Shown: positions 45,816 to 57,700 of the stretch, in pieces | Numbering within the stretch: the first letter of the stretch is position 1 | How the letters are laid out: each line of letters begins with the position of its first letter | NCBI GenBank assembly: GCA_039105265.1 | Contig: JAPFFF010000005.1 | Coordinates: 1,178,001-1,242,000 of the forward strand | Direction: 5' to 3' | DNA from: Tritrichomonas musculus | Lineage: Eukaryota > Parabasalia > Tritrichomonadida > Tritrichomonadidae | Length of the DNA stretch: 64,000 nucleotides | Translations under genes and position numbers: made by a program | The notes under the pieces: generated by a model | What the model was told of the DNA's origin: nothing | Database searches by the model: none | The model's input: only the letters and a program-made list of their open reading frames with translations

Positions 45816-47486
45816 ATGATAACACCAGGAATAGAAATAGATGCATCTCGCGCAAAATATTCAACATGTCACAGAGCTATTCGAAAAGCTGGCCTTGTTG
45901 AAGTACCCAAGGAGAATAATCCACCCCTTGTTTGGGTTGATGGTATTCTCTCAATTTCAGAGGCCGAAAACCTTCTACCTTATCAACGCGTTAACAAAAT
46001 TCCATGCTTAGATTTTCTTTGTTATAAATCAACATTATTTGAAGAATTAAACGCAATGAGAAAGGAATTCCCTTCTTATTTTGAATTTTATCCTCATACT
46101 TATTTACTTCCTGACTCTTTTCCAGAATTTCAACGTGAACATAGTTTTATTTGCTCACGAACAGCAACCGCACCTGTATGGGTCATCAAACCGAAAAACG
46201 GATGTTGTGGCAAAGGAATTCATTTTATACAGTCAATTCAAGACGCTGAAGCAATAAATTATCCTTGTGTTGCTCAACTTCTTGTAAACCCGCTAACTAT
46301 CGACGGAATGAAATTTGATTTTAGATTCTTTTTACTAATTGCTTCTCTTGAACCGTTTTCGGCTTTTATTTATGAAGAAGGAATTGCTAGATTTTGCACC
46401 GAAAAATATATTCCTCCTTCAAAATCAAATTTAGATCATCCATACGCTCAACTTACAAATACAGCAATTAATAAGCATAGTGGCCAAAGTCCTGAAGCAT
46501 TTACTCAACCAGCATCTACTGTTTTACAAAAAATTATCGCTCAAAAACCAACGGCTTCAAATCTTTGGGATGAAATTAAAACTGTTTCTCTTCTCACACT
46601 TGCTGGTATTTTCCCATCAATTGTGGCAACACTTCCAATGAATGGAGGTGCAGCTATTCGTGCAAAATTAATAGATTCTACCAATTGCCCACAGATTACT
46701 GTTCCATCAGCTCCTCCAGGATGGCTAAATCCTCAGAAAAACTTTCCTTTTTTGGGTGCTCAACGCCATTCCAAAAAATCTTACAGAAAGAAGAAAAATA
46801 CAAAGATTTCAAAAATTGCTAAAAAAGCTAAAGGAAAGAAACATTTAGAAGAAATGAAAACAACAGAGCACAATCTTTTTGAGCCGATGGATCCAGAAGA
46901 GATGAATCAAAGTACAGAAAAAGAAGAGCCTTCAGAATCTTCTAATTCTTCATCACATTCATCTACCCCACTGAAATCCAATCACCCACCAAATCCAGAA
47001 GATAGAGTTTTAAATGATGCTCAACATTACTCTCATATAATAGGAATTGATGTTATCATCGATTCGAAAGGGCATCCAAAAGTTCTCGAATTAAACGATC
47101 GTCCTTCACTTATGGTTACAGCTAAGTTTGAACAGGAATTAAAAGAATGCATGCTTGCTGAATCTTATACTCATATTTCTTTGGACGGCGGCTTTTTTGG
47201 AAATAATGATAAATCCAGGTGGCAACAAATATACCCTCTTTCACCTAAATCGGAATTAGCTGCACCAGTTCATGCCATGCTTTTGCATAATAGCTCTCTG
47301 AAATATACTGGAAGAGTTGGTGTAAATAGCCCTGGAATTCAGAGGATGATGGTTGCTGGAATTAAACCGGAAGTTCATTCTATTAAGAGAAATAAATTCA
47401 TTGTTCAACCCTCAAGTAACATGCAGCCTTCAACAATTAATTTAAATTTACCTCCAATGAGAGAAGAAAATGATGATGCTATGTAA
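45816..47486 (+). CDS. Tubulin tyrosine ligase-like (TTLL) protein
   Basis: A 556-residue ATP-grasp enzyme of the TTLL family, which adds glutamate, glycine or tyrosine to tubulin tails. Signature segments are WVIKPKNGCCGKGIHF (about 121-136, nucleotide loop), KFDFRFFLLI (166-175), YAQLTNTAINKHSGQ (about 207-221) and LELNDRPSLMV (424-434, metal-binding Glu and Asn). An insert of about 90 residues between 310 and 400 is Lys- and Ser-rich (KKSYRKKKNTKISKIAKKAK) and may contact the microtubule. Modification type is not clear. Trichomonads have four or five flagella and an axostyle, rich in modified tubulin. The next gene follows after only 97 bp on the same strand. Confidence 0.88.
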   Translation: MITPGIEIDASRAKYSTCHRAIRKAGLVEVPKENNPPLVWVDGILSISEAENLLPYQRVNKIPCLDFLCYKSTLFEELNAMRKEFPSYFEFYPHTYLLPDSFPEFQREHSFICSRTATAPVWVIKPKNGCCGKGIHFIQSIQDAEAINYPCVAQLLVNPLTIDGMKFDFRFFLLIASLEPFSAFIYEEGIARFCTEKYIPPSKSNLDHPYAQLTNTAINKHSGQSPEAFTQPASTVLQKIIAQKPTASNLWDEIKTVSLLTLAGIFPSIVATLPMNGGAAIRAKLIDSTNCPQITVPSAPPGWLNPQKNFPFLGAQRHSKKSYRKKKNTKISKIAKKAKGKKHLEEMKTTEHNLFEPMDPEEMNQSTEKEEPSESSNSSSHSSTPLKSNHPPNPEDRVLNDAQHYSHIIGIDVIIDSKGHPKVLELNDRPSLMVTAKFEQELKECMLAESYTHISLDGGFFGNNDKSRWQQIYPLSPKSELAAPVHAMLLHNSSLKYTGRVGVNSPGIQRMMVAGIKPEVHSIKRNKFIVQPSSNMQPSTINLNLPPMREENDDAM

Positions 47487-47577
47487 TTTTGTTTTGATTT
47501 TATAAAATGTGAGTTTTTTGGAATCTGATTTTTAAAATTTTATTTGACCATATAACTTCTTAAATATTGGTGTAATT

Positions 47578-47586
47578 CATTTTATG
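47578..47586 (+). promoter_or_regulatory. Inr-like motif overlapping the start of the 180-residue gene
   Basis: TCATTTTATG: the initiator-like TCATTTT runs directly into the ATG at 47584. This supports the short spacer as an independent promoter and an extremely short 5' leader. Confidence 0.45.
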
Positions 47587-48126
47587 ATACAAAACGATGA
47601 ATCATCTCCTGATTCAGAAATTATTAATCAAATGAACATACATTTCTCTCTTCTTCGTAAACAAACTGGAAAGTGCTCGGTTCCATCAAAAATAAGTGAT
47701 GAAATTCATTCAATTATTCTTTTTTCGTTACAATCTCCAAATATTATTTCATTTCTCGAGAAGAGCGGATTGATATTTTTTGACAAATGCTGTGGAATTA
47801 ATTTATCTATCTTATCAAAAAAAATATTTTCTTGCAAATCAAGAATCTCTGAATGTTTTCGTCGAGAACGTTGGGGATCTTCATTTGCAAATGAAAAAAC
47901 ATACAAACAGCTAATGCATGATTTTCTACCTTTAAATCAAACAAGATTTTGGTCTCTTCGTGAATATCCTCAAGAATCAAAGATTCTCAAATTGATTGCT
48001 CAATATCCACAAATTGTTAGAACAAAAATAGAGCCGGTTCAAGTTGAAAAGAAAATTGAAGACTCACCATTTGAGCTCACTCTTCAAAAAGACATATTTA
48101 GCTGGACATTGTTTGATGATTTATAA
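47584..48126 (+). CDS. Small protein, possibly with an initiator-binding (IBD) winged-helix domain
   Basis: A 180-residue protein with no strong recognisable family. The centre (residues about 60-105: FLEKSGLIFFDKCCGINLSI, then LSKKIFSCKSRISECFRRERW) has the layout of a winged-helix domain: helix, Ser/Lys-rich recognition helix, and aromatic-rich wing. It recalls the IBD fold of the trichomonad initiator-binding protein IBP39, whose relatives are numerous. The acidic C-terminus ends in WTLFDDL. The residue match is weak, so this is a suggestion. The gene stands only 97 bp after the TTLL gene and has an Inr-like motif at its ATG. Confidence 0.6.
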   Translation: MIQNDESSPDSEIINQMNIHFSLLRKQTGKCSVPSKISDEIHSIILFSLQSPNIISFLEKSGLIFFDKCCGINLSILSKKIFSCKSRISECFRRERWGSSFANEKTYKQLMHDFLPLNQTRFWSLREYPQESKILKLIAQYPQIVRTKIEPVQVEKKIEDSPFELTLQKDIFSWTLFDDL

Positions 48127-48774
48127 GATATGGTAATGGCGCTTTCTTTCATTTATTAGTAATTTTAGACATAAAATTCTTTTCAATTTATTTAGAAAGA
48201 TTTTCATATAAATGAAAAGGATGTTATATACTTGATGTATTGGTTAGTGAATTTTGAAGCCTACTTATTGTTTCCAGAATAATTCTTTTTAATAATAATT
48301 TCATTATTTATAGAAAACACTTAAATTAATGTTTATCAAATACCAAATAATACAGTTCATGCAACATCTTACAGATATAATGAAAAATCTTTTTATTTAT
48401 CTATTTTTATAAATTCAATTTTGGTAAATTTTAAAATCCTTTATCATTTTACTAATATCATAAAAAAGTAAAGCAATTATGTTCATTTGTCTTAGTGCAA
48501 ATATTTTAATGTGGTGAAAAGTAAATAATGTATATTTTCAATTCTGATAAGAAAACTTTGTAAATTAATAAAATATGCAGTATTTTTTTTTTAAAGTTTA
48601 TATGACTACATTTATTATTTATCCAATTATTTAATGATTATCATCAAATCTTTGGAGATATGTTTCAATTAAAAATATTTTGTAGAGCCAATATTTAGAC
48701 CTTGAAATATCGGAACAAAATTTTATATCAACTTTTTTTAAACATATTTGGCTTCAATAATTGAATTATTCAGA
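48127..48774. other. AT-rich intergenic spacer
   Basis: No gene, RNA or repeat recognised upstream of the BEACH gene. A TTG-initiated extension of nine codons (from 48748) is not taken. Confidence 0.5.
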
Positions 48775-51700
48775 ATGCATGCAAGTAAAAATGAAATCTC
48801 TACTTTAGTTTCGATTTTATCTATAGAATTTCCTAGCGATTATCCGAAAAAAGAATCAATTGATGAACTAGATTCATTTTTACCTGCAATTAATTTTCCG
48901 AATTACTCGCAATCCGATATTATTTCATTTTCATCGATTTTTCAAACTAAAAACAATTTCAAAGATATAATTGAAAGTATTCATTTTTATTTTCCTTTTG
49001 TTCCAACGATACTTGAAATCATATCAAACTACAAACAAGATACAACAGAAGAAATTTTAGATATATGCGCATGTATAGTAATGTGTTCGTATGTTTCATG
49101 GCGTGCATTTGTTGAGTATACTACAAATTTTGAGCATCTTCCGTATATATTAAATTGCGTTCCTTTAGTTTCACAATCAAATTATATTTCCATAATAACA
49201 GATGTATACTGCGATTCATTGAATTTTTACCTTGAACAATGCACCTCATTTAATTTTATATCAATTTTTAATTCTATGGAATTACTCCTAAAGAACAGGA
49301 CAATAGCTATTCTTTCCAAAATGGAATCAATATTCTTCACAATTATCTCAAAAAAATTAACTTCGAATAATGTTGATATTAGCGATGATTGTCAGACATT
49401 CATTAGTTACCTTTGCCAACTAACAGACACTTTTCCAGATATTTTTGATGACAAAACAGCCAAAGAAATTGTTCTCCTTTTGACAAATCAAATTGAAAAC
49501 ATTGAGATTAATTCACTTCACCTTTTTGCAAATTTTTTTCAGAAAATTGAGAGAGATATTTCAATTCCAATTTTTTCCATTTTTCCAGTTTCTTTTTACA
49601 AGCATATTACATCTACACAAAATCCATTTAATTTACCAGAAAAGCAAGTAAATGATACAGAAATGATAAAATTTTCGACTTCTATTCAATTTTTGTATGA
49701 ACCAAATAAAATCACTCAAAATTCAGATGACTCATTCAATTTCTCTTTGATTGATGAAACTTTTTCAGAAGAATTTCCCAAAAAGCCAATTTTTCCATAT
49801 ATTAGAAAAAATTCGAATGGCTTATTATTAAACACAGAAACACGAGAAATATTAACTTATATAGCAAGGGCAGCACAATCGAGCGAGGAATGCCGAGATA
49901 TCGTCATCAAAGATTTTAATTCGTTCATTGTTCAAAAAGAAAATAGATACCATAGCATTTTATTATATTCGCTTATATTTATAATATCGAATTTAAGTTT
50001 GAATAACAAGCAGGCTAAGGCTTATTGGAATATTCTTCTTACTTCCGAATTATTTAATAATGATTATTCAGCTTTCGATCTAAACTCCCCTGATAACATC
50101 ATTAATCAAATGCGAAATGAAGCAATTGATTCAATGATTTCGTCAGGTTTTTTAGACCTTCATATTTTTTTAACAAATCTATCAAATAATCAGATCTTGT
50201 TATCTGAGACTTTACATCGATTATATTCAAACTTTTCCCAAATATCGAAAATAGAATTCTTATCCACGGATTTTTTAAGCGTTTTAATTCAGTTAAGCCA
50301 ATTTTTTCAAAAATTAAATATTATCGAAAAAAATAAAAATTTTCTTAAAAAAATTGAGTCAACTAGGATTTGCCTTCTCCAGTTGATTTCTCAAGGACTG
50401 GCAATTGATGAAGTTTCGATTTTTTGGTTTTCGATTCCATTTTTTACGAATTTTTTGTCTTCTTTAATTTTTGAGAGCTCTGTTCGAAATTTTGCATTTG
50501 AAAAGTATCAACAATATTTGACCAATTTTTTTCACCTGAACGATCAAACCTTTCTATTAAGCATAAAAAATATTTTAAAAAAATTGCTAAAAAGTGACAA
50601 AATAATGAATGAAAAAACGTTACCAATTTCAATTGATTTTGTGAGCATGGTCAATTCTGTTTTGTCCGAAAAAAGTGACACTATTGAATTATACAATGAG
50701 CTGATTGATATTATTACTGAAACTTTGCTGGACATCGATTACATACCAAATGAATCTTACCTTTATTTCATAAAGGTCCTTCAGACATTGTCGTTTGTAC
50801 ATTTGAATGAAGGACACTATTCAATTTTGAAAGAAACCGTCAAAAAATTGGATGAAAGAAAGTTTTATCAACAAATAAGAAATGGATTTTTGAAGCTTGC
50901 TTCAGGGAATCACGAGTGCCTGTCTGATATAATCCCTCTCCAACAGCCAAAAATCATCTCAGTCATCCTCGAATTCTTAGCAAGCAAAAAACAAAACGCA
51001 ATTGAAAATGGATATAAGCAAACAATTGAAAATGGAAATAAGCAAGCAATTGAAAATGGAAATAAGCAAACAATTGAAAATGGAAATAAACAAACAATTG
51101 AAAATGGAAATAAGCAAACAATTGAAAATGGAAATAATAACACATTTGAAAATGGAAATAAGCAAACAATTGAAAATGGAAATAAAAACACAATTGAAAA
51201 TGGAAATAAACAAACAATTGAAAATGGAAATAAGCAAACAATTGAAAATGGAAATAAGCAAACAATTGAAAATGGAAATAAACAAATAATTGAAAATGGA
51301 AATAAAAACGCAATTGAAAATGGAAATAAGCAAACAATTGAAAATGGAAATAAGCAAACAATTGAAAATGGAAATAAGCAAACAATTGAAAATGGAAATA
51401 AAAATACAATTGAAAATGGAAATAAACAAACAATTGAAAATGGAAATAAGCAAACAATTGAAAATGGAAATAAACAAACAATTGAAAATGGAAATAAACA
51501 AACAATTGAAAATGGAAATAAACAAACAATTGAAAATGGAAATAAAAACACAATTGAAAATGGAAATAATAATCCAAATGGAAATGAAAACACAAATGAT
51601 AATGGAAGCAAGAGTGAAAAAATAATAGAAATTGAACAGATGATAAACTACCTGTCGAGTGATTTTCAGTTGCTTGTTGGCAAATCGATCTACAATTGCG

Positions 51701-54700
51701 TCCAAGTAGTTGAGAGTGGCATCGAAGAGACTCTGATTGGCAAACTGAAAGACCTTCAACTAGAGAACTCGTTAAAAATTACTTTTTCTAATCACATTTT
51801 GAATCTTCTAACTTCAATTTACACTGTGCACGCTTCGATGCGATCTGCGATTCACTTTATTGAATTACTGAGTCCTATTGACTCTAAGCATGTCTCGGCT
51901 CTTTCTCCCTATCTTCTTCACTCATTGACGTCTTTGTTCACTCACTATTCCAAGACGCCACGAGTTTATCTATCTTTTTCATCGAAGCTTGATGTGATGA
52001 ATGTTGATTCAACTCATTTTCAGAAGTCCTTTGAAATTGCCTTTTATCTTTTCATAGAGCCATACCAACTGGACCATTCAACAATCCAGCTGTGCTCGAT
52101 TCTGGACTCGAAAGGGAAAGGCATTACGATATCAGTGTCCTTTGAAAAGAGGCAAGAAATTGTCGTAAATCACATTCGAAAACATGAAAAAAAAATTCAA
52201 TTCGAGTCAAATTTGCAGCTCGGAAAATGGCAGCTCGTTCGTGTTAAGTTTGTATTCGATCACGGATCAAACTTGAGTCGTCATTCGAGTCAGTCGAGCA
52301 TTGAATCATGCTCGCTTCGTTCAACGTCAAATGCAAGTCGAATGAAGAACGGAAGCAAAAGTTTCAACAATTCTGACTACACTCCATTAAGCATGCTCAA
52401 TTCAGGCCAATTACAACCGCCGTCATTTTCACCATCGAATTCGCAGCTCGCTTTGAATTCGAATCCAGTATTCTCAACTACGAAAAAGAATCCTCTTTCA
52501 TTCAACTTCAGCCTAAGTCCTTCAAATTCGACGGTTTTTAACCACTTTATCGACCTGACAAGCAGCATAGCAAAGCAGACTATTCCAAACTTTGCAGCCG
52601 TCGTTTCGATTGATATCGATGGAAATGAGACTGAAATGAAAGACTTGAATTTGAGACGTTTTTATGAACAAACGGTTTCGGTTAAAATCGGTTCAACCGC
52701 CGAGATAATTCCAAAAGGATATTTTGCATGTTTTTCAGTTTTTCCTCACAATAAAAATTGTGAGGATAACTTTTTCTGTTGGGAGAATGACTCGTACCAG
52801 ATTGCGTCTTCTAATGACCCTTTGCTCACTGTCAACTTCGAAGAAAAGGAAGGACATCTCGCGCCAATATGCGTGACTAATGATGTACAAATTGACCATA
52901 ATGGTCAATTATTTGAGATGCCCACTTCACTGGCTGACATTTTCATCAGGAAGGCGAAAGTCCACTCACTTATTCTTCCATTTGTTGAGTTTGACTTCGT
53001 CACTTTTGAGCAGAAAAAAGTGCCAGCTTTTGCTGACTTTACGGTTGAGATGATCGTCGCTGTCATTCAATGTGGGAAAAGCGCTCAAATTTCATTTTTT
53101 GAGAACAAATGCACTGAAGCGATTTCGCACTTGCTTTCTTTGTGCAATTCATCGAACCTAAACTTTTCCATATATCTCCAAATAGCGGCTCTTTTGAACG
53201 TAGTTCTTGTTCCAGAGCTGAAGCAGAAAATACTCTCTTTGATTGTCTTGAATTTCGACATCTGGGGCCGCGCTGAAGCGGAAGTTTTCCGTCTAATCAC
53301 GCAGCACTGGCACTCAAATTTGTTCTCCGACTACAAAGAACAGATTGTCAAAATCACGTCGATTCCATTCTTGCTTCTTGTGATGCGTGATTATTACGAG
53401 CAACCGAAGATCATTGAAAATTTAATAAAACTTTTTCTGAAGGTTTCAGAAATTGAATACACAAGTAACGACTTTTTGAATACAATTGAATATTGTACGA
53501 TCAAAAACGATCAAAAAATAATCTATTCTTATCTTGAAGTTTTGAAAAGGACGTTACTTTCACGGAGGGAATCTGACAGTGTCATCTCACAAAATGTTCA
53601 GTTCATTTCACTTCTTCACAATTTGTTAGAATTGAATGATGAAGACATTTTTTGTTCTGTTTTAGAAATTGTCATGATTTGTCATCGTAAGAACTTCATT
53701 AAAAATAAGTCATTCTCATTGATCCAGCACATTCGAATCCTGATGAGCAAAATAACCGCCGGAATCTGCACAATGAAGGCGTTAAAGATTGTTGTCAAGA
53801 TCACAAATTCAACGAATCCTGAAGTTTATCCACTTTGTGCTTTGATTGCCTTAAATTGTGGGAATGAAGCAATTGAATATCTCGCAGAGACGATCAAACC
53901 GTCAAAGTTTTTGGTCAATTCATTTGAGAGGCTTTTTTGGCTCCTTTTGTTGTTATGCAGCATTGAAAATGTTGACAAGCAAAAAAACTTCTGCTTCTTG
54001 TTTAACAACAACTTCCCCAAAATTAAAGAAGCGTCAATCATGGTCAAATTGATCAGCATCGTTGTTGATAGAATTCCCGATCAGCAATTGAATCTATTTC
54101 TGAATCTTCAGTTCACCTTAATTTCAGAGCACCCCGAAATGTACCAGGTTGATTTTGTCCACAGCATCCTCAAAATCGCCTACAACACAATCCTGTTTCG
54201 CTCGAAAACTGATGTTTCAGAGTGGATTCAAAAAGTTGTTGACAATTCACCTTTCAACGATCAAACCGAAAAAAATCCCTCAAAAAGTGGGATGAACAAA
54301 GGAAATTTAATTAATATTGTCAAGCCTGATTTGATTGTGACCAAATTGGAGGAAATTTGCAATACAAGTCGCAAGTTTTCATTCCAGTTTTGTCCAAGAC
54401 TTGATGAGAATGGAAATTGGCAAGACTCTTCCTTATCATTTCATTGTCTAAAGCTGTTTGAGCTCTACTTTAAGCCGACATTATTGACACAAGACTTGAT
54501 ACTGACAGCCTTCATATTCAGAGTGAATCCGGCAATGGCGCGGACTCATCTGCAACGAATAAACATTTCAAATTACGTCAGCAAAATTCCAAGCAGTTTG
54601 TTATCGTTCATTTTTTACAGTGCCGAAAGAAAAGGAATCGATCTATCGAACATTCTTTCAACAAAACAATCATTTAGTAAATCCGCTTCCTTCTCTTTCC

Positions 54701-57700
54701 TTCAAGAATTTTCAGAACAAAATAAACCTGAAATTTTCGGATCTGAAATGGTGAAAATGGCTTCTGATTATGTCTCTTGGAACGAGCAGAACGTTAAAAA
54801 TGAGAAGATTTTCACTAATTTGTCAACAAGTAATTATAATTTGTTGAAAGAAACTAATCTTTGCGTTAAAAATGAAATTTTGTTTAATCGTATGATGATC
54901 AGATTTGATATCCTTCATGTTTGGCAACAAATGTGGAATGAAATGCATCGTTATAAAGGAAGATGGAATAGCGCTAAAAACGCTGCTATGGTTAAAAATC
55001 ATTATAAACGTTCTTCACATCTGATTTTTAATGATTCTTATTATCCATTGAAAATGACGTTAAATAACGAGTTTTATAATGATCACATTGACGCTTCAAT
55101 CGCTAGAGATATCGGCTCGTTAAAGGAGGCAAAGCTTAAAAATGATGATTTTCGAAGTAAGAAGAAATTATATGGTATCTTTTTCCAAACTTTACGCCCT
55201 TCAATTTCTAATTCAGCATCTAATTATTACGAACATATTTCTTCTTCATCGTTTTCTTATGAAAAATACTTAAAAAGCAGTCCAGCATTTCGAAAGGAAG
55301 CTGTTTTGATCAAGCCACAAGGATGTTATGAAGGTGTTTTTGAAGTATTTTTTGATGCTTTTATTATCAATAGAAAACCAATCTTTTTTTCTGATATTCG
55401 TGAAATATTGCTGAGAAATAGGTTGCATAGACCAACAGCTTTTGAAATTTTTAAGAAAAATGGAAAATCTTATTTCATAGATATTCCAAAATGTAATAAT
55501 AGTAACTTAATGAAATATTTCTTACCTTTTATGACTCATAATACAATTCATGAGTATACAGAAAAATGGGTAAATTATGAGATTTCAACATTTGAATATC
55601 TATTAAAATTAAATGAATTCAGTAGTAGGACGTTTAATGATTTATCAGCATATCCAATAATGCCGTGGGTTATTTCAGATTATACTTCTGATAAGTTGGA
55701 TCTTGATGATCCAAAATCTTTCCGAGATTTATCAAAACCAATGGGAGCTATTAATGAAGATCGTTTAAAAATTCTTAAATCTAATTCAGTTAATAGCGGT
55801 GAATCCATTCCTGCTCATTTATATCAAAATGGCTACATTTCGCCATTAATTGTATTATCATATCTTGTCCGAATTGAACCATTCACTACAATGCACGTTA
55901 ACTATCACAGTGGAAGATTTGAAGCAATCACAAAAATATTCAAATCGATTCCTCTTGCCTACAAAAACGCAACTACTTTAAAAACGGATTTTATGGAACT
56001 TATTCCAGAATTCTTTATCAATCCAGAATTTCTTTTAAACAAAGAAAATTTTGATCTCACTGGGTCTAGTAATATTAATGAACCAGCAGCCAACTCTAAT
56101 ATCAGTATTCAAACAGACTCAATCATTCCTGACTGTTCAAATTCATCTGATCATATTATTATTAATACGGACTTGAATTCAGATATAAATAAAAATGTGA
56201 AAAATATAAATGATGAACAATCAAATGCTAATCATGAAAAAAGTTCACCAAAAACTCAAACCAAATTAGAAATATTAAATAAAAAATTCCCAGGATATGT
56301 TAATCTGCCAAACTGGGCCATGAATTCATCAAATGTATTTGTTTATATGAATAGAAAAGCGTTAGAAAGCAACTATGTTTCAATGAACATTCACAAATGG
56401 ATTGATCTAATCTGGGGTTTCAAACAAAGAGGCCCTGAAGCAGAAAAAGCCGACAATACGTTTTATCCACTAATGTACAGCGACATTTGGTCGCGTCTAG
56501 AGCGAAAAGAAATCAACGTCGATCCGAAACATGTAGAAACAGTTCTTTCCGAAGTCGGCCAAATACCAATTCAATTATTCAAAACTCCCCATCCCCAGCG
56601 CCAACCGCCCACGATGAAAGGCAGCCGCATATGCCACCACAACATGGTCAAAAATGAGGAGACGATCACATTCGGCGTCAATCAAATTCTTCTATCGTCC
56701 TTCTCAATTGCTAAAATTGAGGAAAACGCGAATTTGGCGGTTAATTCAACCGCCAGTGTGAGCAGCAACCCAAGCGCCGCCTCCAAGTTCAACATTAAAG
56801 CGCCGCAGAAGAGTCCAAGAGCCAGAGACTCCTTCATATCGGGAATTGTCATTGATTCGAGTAGTCGGATCGTTTGTTTGAGCATCAAAAACAAAACGGT
56901 TACGACGGTTTTTAACGAGTCAATTGAAAAGCAAACATCATTCATCAGTCAGACAAAATTTGACAAGCTCTGTTTGATTGGCGATTGCATTACGGGCAAT
57001 TCTTTCGCATGCTGCTCGAACGACCGTTTATTTTTTTATTTGTTCAGACCCTTTGAAAAAGTTTCCTCTAAATCAGGAAGGGTGAATTACGAGATAAGCC
57101 ACATCTGCATCAGCGAAGATGTCATCGCCACCTGCGGTGAAAATTTAACGTCTATTTGGTCGGCCAATAATTTGTCAAAACCGTTATTTACGTTACCGAC
57201 CTATCGTGATGAAATAAATTGTGTTCAAATTTCGGTTATTTTTGATTTGTTAGTTTGTGGGACAAATGACGGTTTCGTTCAATTTTATTCAATAAATGAT
57301 CGGCGATGCATTCAAATTGCTGAAATTGGAGAAGCCGTCCCTCAAAGAATAAAAATTACACCTTCCTGGGGATTCGTCATCGTTTATGCTAAATACACGA
57401 CGATCAATTCCGATTCAAAAAGTTCTAACATTTTAGTTTTTTTTTCAGCAAACGGAATGAAGATAAGGCAGACAGAGTTGCCTCCTGGAGAAGAGCTGAC
57501 TGCAATTGAAACTTATCGATCTAGAGACGGATTCGATTTCGCTTTCGTTGCAACTGATTCTGGTAATATGTATCACTTTGAAGTGTTCTTTGCTAAATTT
57601 GAAAGGCCATTCTATAATTCTCCTTTTTGCACCAATTCCATTTCTTATATTTCCGAGCAAAATGTTCTTTACTGCACTGGAAAAGATAATTCTATATTGG

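Noticed and set aside
48748-48774. TTG start for the BEACH protein
   Set aside because: Nuclear genes here use ATG; the first ATG is nine codons further on and follows a TCAG initiator-like sequence.
50995-51570. CRISPR array
   Set aside because: Units are directly adjacent 24-bp repeats without unique spacers, in frame in a eukaryotic gene.
50910-51759. Long minus-strand frames (up to 260 codons) and plus-strand alternative frames over the 24-bp repeat
   Set aside because: They are by-products of a stop-free tandem repeat inside the BEACH gene and read as monotonous Phe/Ile/Cys/Leu text.
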